Below are positions 45,601 through 54,021 of a DNA stretch of 64,000 nucleotides, piece by piece. This DNA is from Ardenticatenaceae bacterium (GTDB taxonomy: Bacteria > Chloroflexota > Anaerolineae > Promineifilales > Promineifilaceae). Position 1 is the first letter of the stretch. Each line of letters begins with the position of its first letter. Where the stretch lies: positions 1-64,000 of the forward strand of contig JASJCR010000011.1 of NCBI GenBank assembly GCA_030065875.1. Reading direction: 5' to 3'. The notes under the pieces are model-generated. The model was not told where the DNA came from and made no database searches. It worked only from the letters and a program-made list of their open reading frames with translations. The translations under genes and the position numbers were made by a program.

Positions 45601-45911
45601 ATGAGGCGGTGAGTGCCTTCCGGCAGGCGCTGCTCCTGGCCCAAAAGCTCGATCTGAAGCCGCTGCAGCTGGCTGTTTTTGTCGGTTTATCGCAGATTGC
45701 CCTGGCCCGCAGCGAGGACGTTCTGGCTCGGGAGATGCTGACTCTGGCAGCCGACCATCCGGCTTCCTGGCATCGCGTGCGACAGGAAGCCGCGGCCGTG
45801 GCCGAAGAACAGGGGCTTGTTTTGCTACGGGAACCGCAGCGGCTGCCCGATCTAGCCGAGTTTGTGCAGCGCGTTCTGGATTCCCAACTTTGGAACAACG
45901 GAAACAGCTAG
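42660..45911 (+). CDS. BTAD/AfsR-type transcriptional regulator with NTPase and TPR domains
   Basis: A 1,083-aa SARP-like regulator. Residues 1-100 are an OmpR-type winged helix (LHLQLLGTFQASLDGEEIVAF, ARASLRQALSNLRSLL). Residues 100-260 are the bacterial transcriptional activation domain (ALTQYERCREILETELGIEP). Residues 280-560 are an NB-ARC/AAA-like NTPase with Walker A GPGGVGKTRLALA (about 308-320) and LLVLDNLEQL. From about 690 to the end are TPR repeats (YARAEEAYAQSLILLREVGQ, YDEAAGLYRRALAIQQDVGN, YDVALAYLQESLTLKREMGN). It diverges from the small protein and the 1,201-aa gene and probably controls them. Confidence 0.9.
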   Translation: MAILHLQLLGTFQASLDGEEIVAFRSDKIRALLAYLALEGDHIHPRDALATLLWGDFRQTAARASLRQALSNLRSLLAPLLAADPPALQISRQTVGLNTGHPAIQVDVVDLRYLLRQVDEHPHADLQRCPACREKLEVAVDLYRGDFLPNLQLEGSADFDEWRLLQQEKLHQQVLHALQTLSGSYAVAGDLVQQAAVLRRLLTLMPWEENAHRELMDVLARSGQRAAALTQYERCREILETELGIEPTAETTALFRLIESGDLPADAPAVQPTHNLPPPTTPLIGRDGLLEEVASMLPAPTTRLVTLLGPGGVGKTRLALAAAQEVIHHFAGGVWFVPLAEIGLGQQSDGHAVRHLLAGAINDEIQLPLQKPDDPWSTLVAFLQAKTSLLVLDNLEQLLPQTTRFVLDLMEVAPNVTILITSQIRLRTRAEKVVALTGLNVPQAETFSLESAAQSGGIALFAECAGRSLVEFTLDEKNIADVAEICRLVDGLPLAIELTAALIEHATPSEIAATLENNIALLADSPGAADLPQRQQSIQAVFEYAWRLLTPAEQPMLAQMSLFRGEFGREAAMAVTGGSLTELAALIDKSLLRVVRPGRYVLHALVRHFAAAALHNRPALLAAAKERYAQTYHDFLQQRHRELLGPQQPQAVTAIHSDLDNIRHAWELALATADIDLLESMVVPLAEYFIKSGKSDSGNLLFATAAADLTRKTRLASAARRLLLLLEFWQGYLVGESGHLEPAVSRLTDVLPRLRAIKDRETVARCRYALGAFNVRLGHLERSLNYLQDARQDFAELADSSGLATTLSVLGLTWEARGEYARAEEAYAQSLILLREVGQPLALSKGLSNFGLLLHFIGENERAAALLSEAVELDEHGSNRSTLGASLANLGLVMAAKGAYDEAAGLYRRALAIQQDVGNRARVAILLNNLGDVANLQGDYDVALAYLQESLTLKREMGNERSMTFSLVHLGHVYWNLEQEDEAVSAFRQALLLAQKLDLKPLQLAVFVGLSQIALARSEDVLAREMLTLAADHPASWHRVRQEAAAVAEEQGLVLLREPQRLPDLAEFVQRVLDSQLWNNGNS

Positions 45912-45919
45912 GTTAGCAC

Positions 45920-46003
45920 AACCCCCATCTCAATCCTCCCCCACGGAGGAGGATGCCTGCCTCTGCCTCCCCTCCCATTGGGAGGGGTATCAGGGGAGGG
46001 TTA
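45920..46003 (-). repeat. GC-rich CCCTCCCC hairpin repeat, copy 2
   Basis: CCTCCCATTGGGAGG hairpin with outer ACCCCCATCTCAATCC and GGGGAGGGTTA, the reverse of copy 1 at 30370-30440. It directly abuts a MITE-like copy. With it, this fills the 307-nt gap between the convergent BTAD gene and the P-type ATPase gene. Confidence 0.7.
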
Positions 46004-46153
46004 AGTAGTTTACAAAAAGAATTGTTAAAAAAAGCCACGGATTAACACGGATTTTCACAGAATTCTCTTTCTAATCTGCGAAAATCTGCGAACCTACGGT
46101 TCTGCGCTGCGCGCTCTGCGGACACATTCTTCAGAAAACTTTTTGTAACTTAC
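46004..46153 (+). repeat. MITE-like CACGGATT repeat, copy 6
   Basis: Left end AAGTAGTTTACAAAAAGAAT, complete core, a variable insert (AACCTACGGTTCTGCGCTGC) and right end CTTTTTGTAACTTA. The ends are inverted repeats as in copy 5. Confidence 0.78.
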
Positions 46154-46218
46154 CTAATTACCCTCTTAACTTTCAAAACTCGCCTGTCTAATATGATTAC
46201 AACTTGGCTTTAGATTTC

Positions 46219-48957
46219 TTATGTGTCATTGCGGCGCAGCAAAACTTTTTCCAACTCAATCAGCAGCAGCGTGCCCAGACCCAACCCCACACACAGCAGC
46301 AGATCAACCGCCCGCAGCGGGGTGATCTGGAAGAACTGGTCGAGGAACGGCACATAGAGCACGGTCAGCTGCAGCGCGGCCGTGATCACCACCAGCCCTA
46401 ACAAAATCGGGTTGGAGAACAACCCCAGCGAGAGCAAAGAGGAGCGGGTGGAGCGCGAGGCCAATGCCTGTCCGATCTGCATAAAGGCCAGGGCGGTAAA
46501 GATCATCGTTTGCCAGCGGTTATCGGCCGGATTGGCGGGATCGAGATAAAAATAGCCGACGGCAAGCGCCACCAGCCCGATTACCGTACCAACCCAAATG
46601 ACGTGACGAGCCATTCCGTCGCTAAACAGACTTTCTTCAGGATTGCGGGGCGGCCGCTGCATTGTTTTGGGCTCGGCCGGTTCAACCCCCAACCCCAGAC
46701 CCAGCAAACCGTCGGTCATCAAGTTAAGCCACAGCAGCTGCAGCGGCAGAAGGGCCACGTTGATGCCGATCAGCGGAGCCAGCAGCATGACCAGGACCTT
46801 GCCTACGTTCCCGGCGATTGAAAACTTAACAAAGCGACGAATATTGTCGTAGATGGCCCGCCCTTCGCGGACGGCCGAAACGATGGTGGCAAAATTGTCG
46901 TCGAGCAGCACCATTTCAGACGCCTCTTTGGAGACGTCCGTGCCGGTGATCCCCATGGCGATGCCGATGTCTGATTTGCGCAGAGCCGGTGAATCATTGA
47001 CCCCGTCGCCGGTCATAGCCACCACTTCCCCCTTTGACTGGAGCATTTCGACGATGCGCAGCTTGTGTTCCGGAGTGACCCGCGCGTAAACCGACACCTC
47101 AGGTACAACCGCCGCCAGCTCCTCCGGCGACATCTGGCTTAAATCCTGTCCGGTTTTGACCCGCATGTTGTCGGTGATTCCCAGATCCTGGGCGATAAAG
47201 CGGGCGGTCAGGGGATGATCACCAGTGATCATGATGGGTCGAATTCCAGCGGTTTTGCAGGTGGCCACCGCCTCTTTAACCTCTGGCCGGGGTGGGTCGA
47301 TCATACCGGTCAGACCAATAAAGATGAGATCGTCTTCCACCGGCCTGGTTTCACCTTGCCAGCGCATCGCCAGCCCCAATACCCGCATCCCGTTTTGGGC
47401 CATCTCCGTATGGGCGGCGTCGATCCGCTGCTGCCACTTCTCATCAAGAGGAACGGCCGTGCCGTTGAGCCAAATCGTTTGGCAAAGCGGCAGCAGCCCG
47501 TCGACCGCCCCCTTGGTGAACCCAACATAGGGGGTGGGCGCATTGGCCATCATCCGCAGGGCGGTCGGCAGCACGGTCCCGTCGCTCGGGAGTTGGTGGA
47601 CTGTGGTCATGCGCTTGCGGTCGGAGTCAAACGGCAGCTCCCCAACGCGTGGTGCAGCCCCTGCCAGAGTGTCTTTTTGCAGATTGACCTGCGTCGCGGC
47701 GACCAGCAGCGCCCCTTCCGTGGGATCGCCGAGGGCCAGATAGCGGCCGGTTTGCGGATCCGGTTTGAGGGAGGCGTCATTGCACAGCGCCCCGGCGGCC
47801 AGGGCCAGGCCGATTTCGGGTGGCTGGTTGGTCAAGAAGTCGGCTGCGGCATCGGGCGTGCGCAGCGCACTGGCCGGATGGCGGGCGGTGCCCTGCAGTT
47901 CCAGGTAGTGACCGGCAACGTCAACAATAGTCACGGTCATGCGGTTTTCGGTCAGGGTGCCGGTTTTGTCAGAGCAGATCGTGGTCACTGACCCCAGGGT
48001 TTCCACGGCCGGCAGCTTGCGAATCAGGGCGCTGCGGCGCAGCATGCGCTGGGCTCCCAGGGCCAGAGTGACAGTCACCACGGCCGGCAGCCCTTCCGGC
48101 ACGACCGCCACAGCTACCGACACAGCAGTTAAAAACATCTCTTCAACTGTTTCACCGCGCAAAACCCCGATGATCAGGACCAGGGCGGCCACGATCACGC
48201 CGCCGATAGCCAGCTGCTTGCCCACCTGGTCGAGCCGCTGCTGCAGGGGAGTCATGCCGGATTCAACCGTCTGCAGCAGGGTAGCGATTTTGCCTAGCTC
48301 GGTGTCCATCCCGGTGGCGGTGACGACGGCCGTCCCGCGGCCGTAGGTGGTCACCGTACCCATGTAGGCCATGTTGAGCCGGTCACCCAGGGCCACATCT
48401 TCGCTGGGAAGAGGGTCGGCGGTTTTTTCAACCGGCTCAGACTCACCGGTCAGGGCGGCCTCCTGGATGCGCAGGTTGACGCTTTCCATCAGCCGCAGGT
48501 CGGCCGGGATGGCGTTGCCTGCCTCCAGCAGCACCACATCGCCGGGAACCAGCTGCTGGGCCGGCAGTTCAAGCAGTTCGCCACTGCGGCGCACGCGCAC
48601 GTTGGGCACGGCCAGCTTCTTTAAGGCGGCCATCGCCTGCTCGGCGCGATACTCCTGAAAGAAGCCCAGCAGGGCGAAGAGAATGACGATGGCAGCGATT
48701 GCAGCCGTTTCGGTGACCTTGCCGAGAAAGCCGGAAACTACGGCGGCCGCGATCAGGATCAGCACCATCGTGTTGGTAAACTGCACCCACAGAAGCCGCA
48801 GGGGAGAGACGCCGCCCCGCTCTTCGAGCTCGTTGGGACCGTATTTGTCCAGTCGTTCTGCGGCCGTCTTTTTATCTAGGCCTGTGGCTACGTTTGTATC
48901 TAATTCTTTGGTTACATCAGCCGTCGTGACGGTATGCCAGTTGTTGGTTGTCATCAA
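46219..48957 (-). CDS. P-type calcium-transporting ATPase (type II)
   Basis: A 912-aa cation pump. The N-terminal cation ATPase domain (1-60) is followed by membrane helices, the actuator motif [10 protein letters not shown] (169-178), PEGLP in M4 (287-291), the phosphorylated Asp330 in [19 protein letters not shown] for nucleotide binding and [12 protein letters not shown]. The C-terminus has the cation ATPase helices ([19 protein letters not shown]). PEGLP plus the NLMTDG motif fits SERCA/PMCA-like pumps exporting Ca2+ or a related divalent ion. Full length with no damage. It is monocistronic. Confidence 0.94.
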   Translation of the reverse strand: MMTTNNWHTVTTADVTKELDTNVATGLDKKTAAERLDKYGPNELEERGGVSPLRLLWVQFTNTMVLILIAAAVVSGFLGKVTETAAIAAIVILFALLGFFQEYRAEQAMAALKKLAVPNVRVRRSGELLELPAQQLVPGDVVLLEAGNAIPADLRLMESVNLRIQEAALTGESEPVEKTADPLPSEDVALGDRLNMAYMGTVTTYGRGTAVVTATGMDTELGKIATLLQTVESGMTPLQQRLDQVGKQLAIGGVIVAALVLIIGVLRGETVEEMFLTAVSVAVAVVPEGLPAVVTVTLALGAQRMLRRSALIRKLPAVETLGSVTTICSDKTGTLTENRMTVTIVDVAGHYLELQGTARHPASALRTPDAAADFLTNQPPEIGLALAAGALCNDASLKPDPQTGRYLALGDPTEGALLVAATQVNLQKDTLAGAAPRVGELPFDSDRKRMTTVHQLPSDGTVLPTALRMMANAPTPYVGFTKGAVDGLLPLCQTIWLNGTAVPLDEKWQQRIDAAHTEMAQNGMRVLGLAMRWQGETRPVEDDLIFIGLTGMIDPPRPEVKEAVATCKTAGIRPIMITGDHPLTARFIAQDLGITDNMRVKTGQDLSQMSPEELAAVVPEVSVYARVTPEHKLRIVEMLQSKGEVVAMTGDGVNDSPALRKSDIGIAMGITGTDVSKEASEMVLLDDNFATIVSAVREGRAIYDNIRRFVKFSIAGNVGKVLVMLLAPLIGINVALLPLQLLWLNLMTDGLLGLGLGVEPAEPKTMQRPPRNPEESLFSDGMARHVIWVGTVIGLVALAVGYFYLDPANPADNRWQTMIFTALAFMQIGQALASRSTRSSLLSLGLFSNPILLGLVVITAALQLTVLYVPFLDQFFQITPLRAVDLLLCVGLGLGTLLLIELEKVLLRRNDT

Positions 48958-49307
48958 TTTCCCTCACCTCTTCCTTATTGATTGATTGAATGCACCATGA
49001 ATAAGCCCTTTCGATTTTGGGTTGATTGTTTGGAGTTTTGTTGAAACGTGAGAAAGAAAGGTGTTGTGGAGGGTCCCTGAATCAGAACTTTTTAACGTCA
49101 AAGGGATTAACCGTTGAGATCGTAGAATAATTTAAATAGAAATACGTATGTTTTCTTTCCTGGTTCGATGTGTATCTGATGAAATTATATGAATGAACTT
49201 GAGCCGCGCCTTTCTCACGCAGCCAAATATTGTGCGGCTGGTGGAAACGGTTTAAGTTGTGTTAGGCTGGAGATTAAACCGATCAGAATACATTAAGGGA
49301 TATTCCT
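48958..49307. other. 350-nt divergent promoter region
   Basis: Lies between the P-type ATPase (minus) and the methyltransferase (plus), which diverge. It is AT-rich around 49100-49190 (TTTAAATAGAAATACG). I see no gene, repeat or clear operator. Start of the methyltransferase has AAGGGA at about 7 nt. Confidence 0.55.
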
Positions 49308-50207
49308 ATGACCCAAACAAACGAAACTTTTGACACAAGTCGTGCTGCCAAAACAGGCAGCGGCCCCACATTCCTGGTCGCAATGGAACAATATGAGCCG
49401 CCGGCGCAACGTATTATTGATGATGATTTAGCCGCAAAAATTCTTCCGGGGGGTCAACGTTTTTTTCTCAGGCTGCTGGGGATCCCACTGTTGCGCAATT
49501 GGATGAACAATCTGTCCGAAAAGCAGATCACAGGAGCGTCGAGTGCCTTCTTGTGTCGTAAACGATACATTGATGAAACAATTGTTGCTGCTGTCGAAAA
49601 TGAGTCTGTCACAGCCATCGTCAATTTGGGGGCGGCGTTTGACACGCGTGTTTATCGCCTCCCTGCATTGGCATCAATCCCAGCTTGGGAAGTGGATCAA
49701 CCTGTCAACATCGAGGCGAAGCAAAAAGGGGTACGCAATGCGTTAGGTGCAATCCCATCCCACATCATGCTGGTGCCGATCAACTTCATGACGCAGGATT
49801 TGGGGGAGGTGCTCAACGAACATGGGTATGCGGGTGAGGATAAGACGTTTTTTATTTGGGAAGCGGTGTCGCAATATTTAACGGAAACGGCCGTTCGCCA
49901 AACCTTCCATTACCTATCCCAAGCCCCCACCGGCAGCCAGATCACCTTTACCTATGTCCTTAAAGATTTCATCGATGGCAAAAATCTATACGGTGAAGAA
50001 AAATTTTATGAACGCACGGTTGTCAAAGACAAAATCTGGCATTTTGGGTTTGATCCTGCCGAAGTCGCCGAGTTCCTCAATGATTATGGTTGGCGCCTCA
50101 TCGAAGACCTCAGTTATGAAGAGCTCAACAACCGCTATGCCAAACCCACTGGGCGCAATCTCCCCTCTATGGTCATTGAACGTATGGTTTATGCGGAGAA
50201 AATTTAA
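49308..50207 (+). CDS. SAM-dependent methyltransferase, leucine carboxyl methyltransferase family
   Basis: A 299-aa class I methyltransferase of the LCM/Ppm1 group (polyketide-associated O-methyltransferase type). The N-terminal half has FLCRKRYIDETI; the SAM site is IVNLGAAFDTRVYRLPAL, followed by WEVDQPVNIEAKQK with the acidic residue for the ribose hydroxyls. FIWEAVSQYLTETAVRQTF is the family's typical post-motif. Bacterial members methylate carboxyl groups of small molecules; the substrate here is unknown. It is a single-gene unit, convergent with the HTH-membrane gene. Confidence 0.88.
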   Translation: MTQTNETFDTSRAAKTGSGPTFLVAMEQYEPPAQRIIDDDLAAKILPGGQRFFLRLLGIPLLRNWMNNLSEKQITGASSAFLCRKRYIDETIVAAVENESVTAIVNLGAAFDTRVYRLPALASIPAWEVDQPVNIEAKQKGVRNALGAIPSHIMLVPINFMTQDLGEVLNEHGYAGEDKTFFIWEAVSQYLTETAVRQTFHYLSQAPTGSQITFTYVLKDFIDGKNLYGEEKFYERTVVKDKIWHFGFDPAEVAEFLNDYGWRLIEDLSYEELNNRYAKPTGRNLPSMVIERMVYAEKI

Positions 50208-50214
50208 ATCGTAT

Positions 50215-51279
50215 TTATTTTGTGTTTTGTTTTTCTAGCGGTTTGCTCATTTGAGATAATAAAAAAACCGCTGCGGCTATGAGAACAAGGCCAAACGGCC
50301 GATACAAAATATAGGCGTGATAAATAAAAAAGAAAACGCCAAAGCCTACGCCGAAAAATATCGACACCCAAAAAATTGCCCCATCTCTAAAATTTAACCG
50401 GCCGTACGTGTCGTAGAGGGTGCTGGGGGTCAGCTTGGCCGTCATGTAAGATAGCGAGATCACAACCGCAATCGCTGCGCTGTTTAAGCCAGCCCAAAAT
50501 ACGTCAAGGCGAAGACAATAAGAGACCAGCCTGATGAAAAAGATCAGCATATACCCGACGTGAAACCCAACAAGAGCACCTTGATGGGTGTATAAACGCA
50601 GCCAAACGGTAGAAGATAAATCAGCTTTTTGCCAAAAGGGGTCATTTTTTGTGATGGTTAAGGCAGCGATGATTAGAGGGACGATAAAGGAGCCTGACAC
50701 ATAAAAAACAATTGCTTGCCAAAGCTGATCTTCCGTGTAAAAAGGCCACTGCATTAACGGGGTTACCAAAAACCAGGTGATGATCCACACCAGCAGCCAG
50801 GTAATGCCTTGAAGAATCCGTTTGCTGGTCAACAAATTTGACTGAAAGGGGGTAAGCCATCTAAAGGGAAACTCGCTGCCGAACAGTTTTCCAATTTGAG
50901 GTGGCCATAGCTTTAACCACTCTGATAAAAAATCAAGCTTATCATCTTCATTTTCCTGCATAAAAATCTTGTTCATTTCGATAAAATTTAGCGGAGCATA
51001 ATTCCCTGAAATTAAAAATTCATCGGCTTCCTTGGCGTGGACCAGACCGCCGTTTTCATGCAGGATGCGAATTAAGGCCTTTAAAATTAAACGATCGTCT
51101 TTGTTGATGTGACTTTTTCCTCTTTCCCATTCGCTTACGGCCCCTCCGGTATACCCTTCAAAACCGACTTCCCGGCCGATCAACTCTCCCAAACGGGCCT
51201 GGGTAAGTTTTCCTTTCCCTATCGCCGAATCGGTACATTGTTCTCTATAAAATTTCAGCAGTTCCCCGAACGTCTTCAT
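50215..51279 (-). CDS. XRE-type HTH domain fused to a multi-pass membrane domain
   Basis: A 354-aa protein. Residues 1-70 look like a Cro/C1 helix-turn-helix (LTQARLGELIGREVGFEGYT, GGAVSEWERGKSHINKDDRL). Residues 150-345 hold about seven hydrophobic helices (for example GITWLLVWIITWFLVTPLM, FYVSGSFIVPLIIAALTI, DGAIFWVSIFFGVGFGVFFF). The result is a membrane-tethered DNA-binding protein or a protein that uses the HTH-like part for something else. It lies 152 nt downstream of the histidine kinase of the quorum system on the same strand; a functional link is unproven. Confidence 0.8.
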   Translation of the reverse strand: MKTFGELLKFYREQCTDSAIGKGKLTQARLGELIGREVGFEGYTGGAVSEWERGKSHINKDDRLILKALIRILHENGGLVHAKEADEFLISGNYAPLNFIEMNKIFMQENEDDKLDFLSEWLKLWPPQIGKLFGSEFPFRWLTPFQSNLLTSKRILQGITWLLVWIITWFLVTPLMQWPFYTEDQLWQAIVFYVSGSFIVPLIIAALTITKNDPFWQKADLSSTVWLRLYTHQGALVGFHVGYMLIFFIRLVSYCLRLDVFWAGLNSAAIAVVISLSYMTAKLTPSTLYDTYGRLNFRDGAIFWVSIFFGVGFGVFFFIYHAYILYRPFGLVLIAAAVFLLSQMSKPLEKQNTK

Positions 51280-51431
51280 TAAAAGATGCTTTTTTGCACA
51301 AATTCAAGAGATTCTTGAATCAATTCAAGCGATTCCGGATGGATTCGCCCCACGATTTTTGCCATATTTAAGGCGCATAGTGCTGGTTAACAATATTCTT
51401 TAACAATCAAATATCTTTTTGGCGGAATCGT

Positions 51432-53681
51432 TTAGATTTTGGCCCCGTTTGAGGGCCAAACAATAGAGATTTGAGTACCCTGACCGGGTTCGGATGAAAT
51501 GGTCATTTTGGCATCAATTAATTGACATCTTTCATACATGCCAACCAGCCCAAAATGATTTTGAAGCAGCAGATTTTGCAGATTTAGGGAGTTGGCTCTT
51601 TCAATACCACGCCCATTATCTGAAATGGTTAAGTGGATGTGGCTGCTTAGCAGCTCACCATTGATGTGAACCATCGTGGCATTGGCGTGCAGGATCGCAT
51701 TCTCAACCGCCTGCTGCACAATTCGAAATAGATGTTGCTCGATTTCGGGCTGATGTCGGACCGCTGTTTCAGGAACATTGAGTCGAAGGGAAGGGTTGTG
51801 ATCCAGCCGCTCATTGACATTTTCGACCAATTCATCGAGTGCTCCCCACAAACCGTAGATGAGCATTGTTGGTCTTAGCTCAACAATAATTTGGCGAATT
51901 CGATTGATAGCCTTGTGGTACGCTTCTTGGAAGTGAGGTGCGTCCACCATTTGGTCTTGATAGAGGGCCAGCGTGCCTAATTCATTTAACACTTGATCAT
52001 GGAGAAAGCGGGCCAGTTGAGTGCGTTCAGCCTCCTGACGATCAATGCTGGCGGTGTACAAAGCTCGCAGCTGTTGAGCCTGCTTAATATTGGTCAAGGC
52101 GATTGAGGTTTGCGCGGCAAGCAAATCAAGCATCTCTTTGTCTCGTTTGGAATAAAGATCATCCGGATCCTTCCGGCCGAGCAGCCACAGCCCATTTATT
52201 TCATTTTCGGCCTTTAACGGGACCACAAAGCGAATCCACTGTTCTGAACCTTTCGGCTCATTCGTGTCTCCCTGGTGCAGCATGTCGTTCAATTTTGTTT
52301 GATCCGGCAGCTGTTCTTCTTTAATTCCCAGCAGAAAAAGGGGAGTTAATTCCCCCTCGACATGGTTAAAATAAAGAACGGATTCCCGCACTAGCAGGCT
52401 CGGTAAAATCTCCTCAATCATGATTCTTTTTAATGATTCGAGATCGAGCGTGGTGGTAATGTGAGACGTAAAGGAGGCAATGACATCTTGTCTAAGTAGG
52501 GGAATGCCGAGGATGTACCGTTCGACAAATGCCTGGAATCTTGTAAACCCTATGGCCACGGTCGTAATAGCCACGGCCAGATACAAAACATTAATAAAAA
52601 GCGAGGCGTCGGGAGTTGATGAGGTGATTAAGAAGGTGTTGAGCCCCACGCTAGGTATAAGAAAGAGCAAGATAACCAGATACAGGGTAACGAGTTGATT
52701 GACTCGAAACTCAATCCAGCCGGGTTGGCCGGTGTAGGCAATATAAAAATATGCCAGGGGAATAAACGGCAGGGCGAATAGCGTCAAAGCGCCTACGGAA
52801 GGTAGGGCGGCCGTTAAACCCAAAATGGCTACCCCGGCAATTGGCAAAGAAGCTGCGGCCATCCCGCCAAACAGGATCGCCAGGCTGCGGCGCTGCTGTG
52901 GCTGAAAAATTAAATGATACAGAAGCAAGAATAAACTCCCTAAAAACGCCCCCAGAGCAGCAATAAGATACGATCGAACCGGCAGAAGTTGAAACCACTC
53001 CATCACACAAAGAACGATGGAAGCGGCGTAAAATGATTTCCAAATTGATCCGGGGATTTTCGCTAACGGTTTTGGAAAAACCCAGTGGAGATGGAGATAA
53101 ATGGGTAATGCAAGCCAAAACGCGATGCGCAAAACGACAGCCCCTTGCCAAAGATGGGAAGCGGACACCGTTCCCGTCATTAACCAGATAGCGGTTACAT
53201 AATTAAACAAAATGAGCAGCCACCACTGTGTGCCCTTGGGGCGCACAAAGAGAAGGGTTGCCGTCCCTGACAACCAAAAAATGTAGGCCAGCCACCACAC
53301 GTCTAAAACACGGCCCCAAAATTCATTTTCATTAAATCCGGGAATCTGCCAGGGAATTGTCAATTCTTCCCCGTTTCGCAAAATGGTGATAGGTACGACA
53401 TCTCCCCGATCAGTTTGCTCCCAGAGGTCAAGGCGTACATCTAATTGGAACGCCAATAAAGAAATGTTGTTAATTGAGAGAATTTCATCTCTTTCCTGGA
53501 TAAATTCTGTGTCGTTTGAGGGTACATAAACAGCAGAAATCAATCCACTGTCGGGATTAAAATAAAAACCGGTGTACGGGATCTCAAAAAATTTTACGTA
53601 TGAAAAAGTCAAAAGGATAAGAAGGAACAGAAAGGGGATAACTCTTTCTAAAAAGTTCAAGTTGCGTTTAAAAAAATTCAC
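51432..53681 (-). CDS. ComP-like membrane sensor histidine kinase
   Basis: A 749-aa kinase with a GTG start. TM1 is at 13-31; residues 45-112 form a PDZ-like extracytoplasmic loop (GLISAVYVPSNDTEF, DEILSINNISLLAF, ITILRNGEELTI); about nine more membrane helices run from 127 to 380. A GAF domain covers 400-535, HisKA_3 lies at 548-610 with phospho-acceptor His561 in FLHDQVLNELG, and the ATPase domain has QQAVENAILHA, DNGRGIE (688-694) and GLVGM (711-715). This topology and length match ComP of Bacillus, the receptor of the ComX pheromone. It diverges from the peptide and prenyltransferase genes. Confidence 0.9.
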   Translation of the reverse strand: MNFFKRNLNFLERVIPFLFLLILLTFSYVKFFEIPYTGFYFNPDSGLISAVYVPSNDTEFIQERDEILSINNISLLAFQLDVRLDLWEQTDRGDVVPITILRNGEELTIPWQIPGFNENEFWGRVLDVWWLAYIFWLSGTATLLFVRPKGTQWWLLILFNYVTAIWLMTGTVSASHLWQGAVVLRIAFWLALPIYLHLHWVFPKPLAKIPGSIWKSFYAASIVLCVMEWFQLLPVRSYLIAALGAFLGSLFLLLYHLIFQPQQRRSLAILFGGMAAASLPIAGVAILGLTAALPSVGALTLFALPFIPLAYFYIAYTGQPGWIEFRVNQLVTLYLVILLFLIPSVGLNTFLITSSTPDASLFINVLYLAVAITTVAIGFTRFQAFVERYILGIPLLRQDVIASFTSHITTTLDLESLKRIMIEEILPSLLVRESVLYFNHVEGELTPLFLLGIKEEQLPDQTKLNDMLHQGDTNEPKGSEQWIRFVVPLKAENEINGLWLLGRKDPDDLYSKRDKEMLDLLAAQTSIALTNIKQAQQLRALYTASIDRQEAERTQLARFLHDQVLNELGTLALYQDQMVDAPHFQEAYHKAINRIRQIIVELRPTMLIYGLWGALDELVENVNERLDHNPSLRLNVPETAVRHQPEIEQHLFRIVQQAVENAILHANATMVHINGELLSSHIHLTISDNGRGIERANSLNLQNLLLQNHFGLVGMYERCQLIDAKMTISSEPGQGTQISIVWPSNGAKI

Positions 53682-53693
53682 AATGTGTTCAAT

Positions 53694-53705
53694 ATTTGGC
53701 CAAAT
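53694..53705. promoter_or_regulatory. Perfect palindrome in the kinase/pheromone intergenic region
   Basis: ATTTGGCCAAAT, 13 nt upstream of the kinase start and about 110 nt upstream of the pheromone gene. The position suits an operator for a dimeric regulator such as the NarL-type response regulator. The match is to no box I know. Confidence 0.4.
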
Positions 53706-53813
53706 CGAAACAAATTTTATTTACGAGAGGTGATTATATTGTAAAGACCTATCGAGCATAAACCTGTGATTCATCATCGGATTGATAACCCTTTAAAAAT
53801 TAGGAGAAATTCA

Positions 53814-53963
53814 ATGTTAAACATGCACACCTTTTATCAACAACTTTCGACAGCTGATGGGCAAACGGACCCTTTGATCAACAAATTGGCTCAACTGCGG
53901 CAGATTAGCCTCGAAAGATTATCTGCGGTCAAAAGTTATCTCACCTGGAGCGTATGGGGTTAA
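53814..53963 (+). CDS. ComX-like pheromone precursor peptide (49 aa)
   Basis: A small gene with AGGAG at 7 nt before the ATG, in the 340-nt gap between kinase and prenyltransferase. The 49-aa product starts MLNMHTFYQQL and ends SAVKSYLTWSVWG, with Trp45 and Trp48. ComX precursors in Bacillus are 50-75 aa and carry the prenylated Trp within a few residues of the C-terminus (for example ...RQWGD). No leader for Sec and no GG protease site are seen. The next gene is a ComQ-like prenyl synthase, which in Bacillus cleaves and modifies ComX. A 65-aa version starting at 53766 is less likely. Confidence 0.75.
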   Translation: MLNMHTFYQQLSTADGQTDPLINKLAQLRQISLERLSAVKSYLTWSVWG

Positions 53964-53981
53964 AGTTCTAACTCCTGAAAT

Positions 53982-54008
53982 GGCAGGTCGTGGTTTTCAC
54001 GGTCTGCC
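53982..54008 (+). promoter_or_regulatory. Intercistronic hairpin between pheromone and prenyltransferase genes
   Basis: GGCAGGTCGTG (53982-53992), loop GTTTT, CACGGTCTGCC (53998-54008): 11 bp with two G-U pairs. It ends 13 nt before the ATG of the next gene, whose own Shine-Dalgarno sequence I cannot find. It may set the ratio of peptide to enzyme or protect the peptide mRNA. Confidence 0.7.
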
Positions 54009-54021
54009 ACATTGATGCTTT

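Noticed and set aside
53766-53963. Longer 65-aa version of the pheromone precursor starting at 53766
   Set aside because: No ribosome site there, whereas ATG 53814 has AGGAG at 7 nt.
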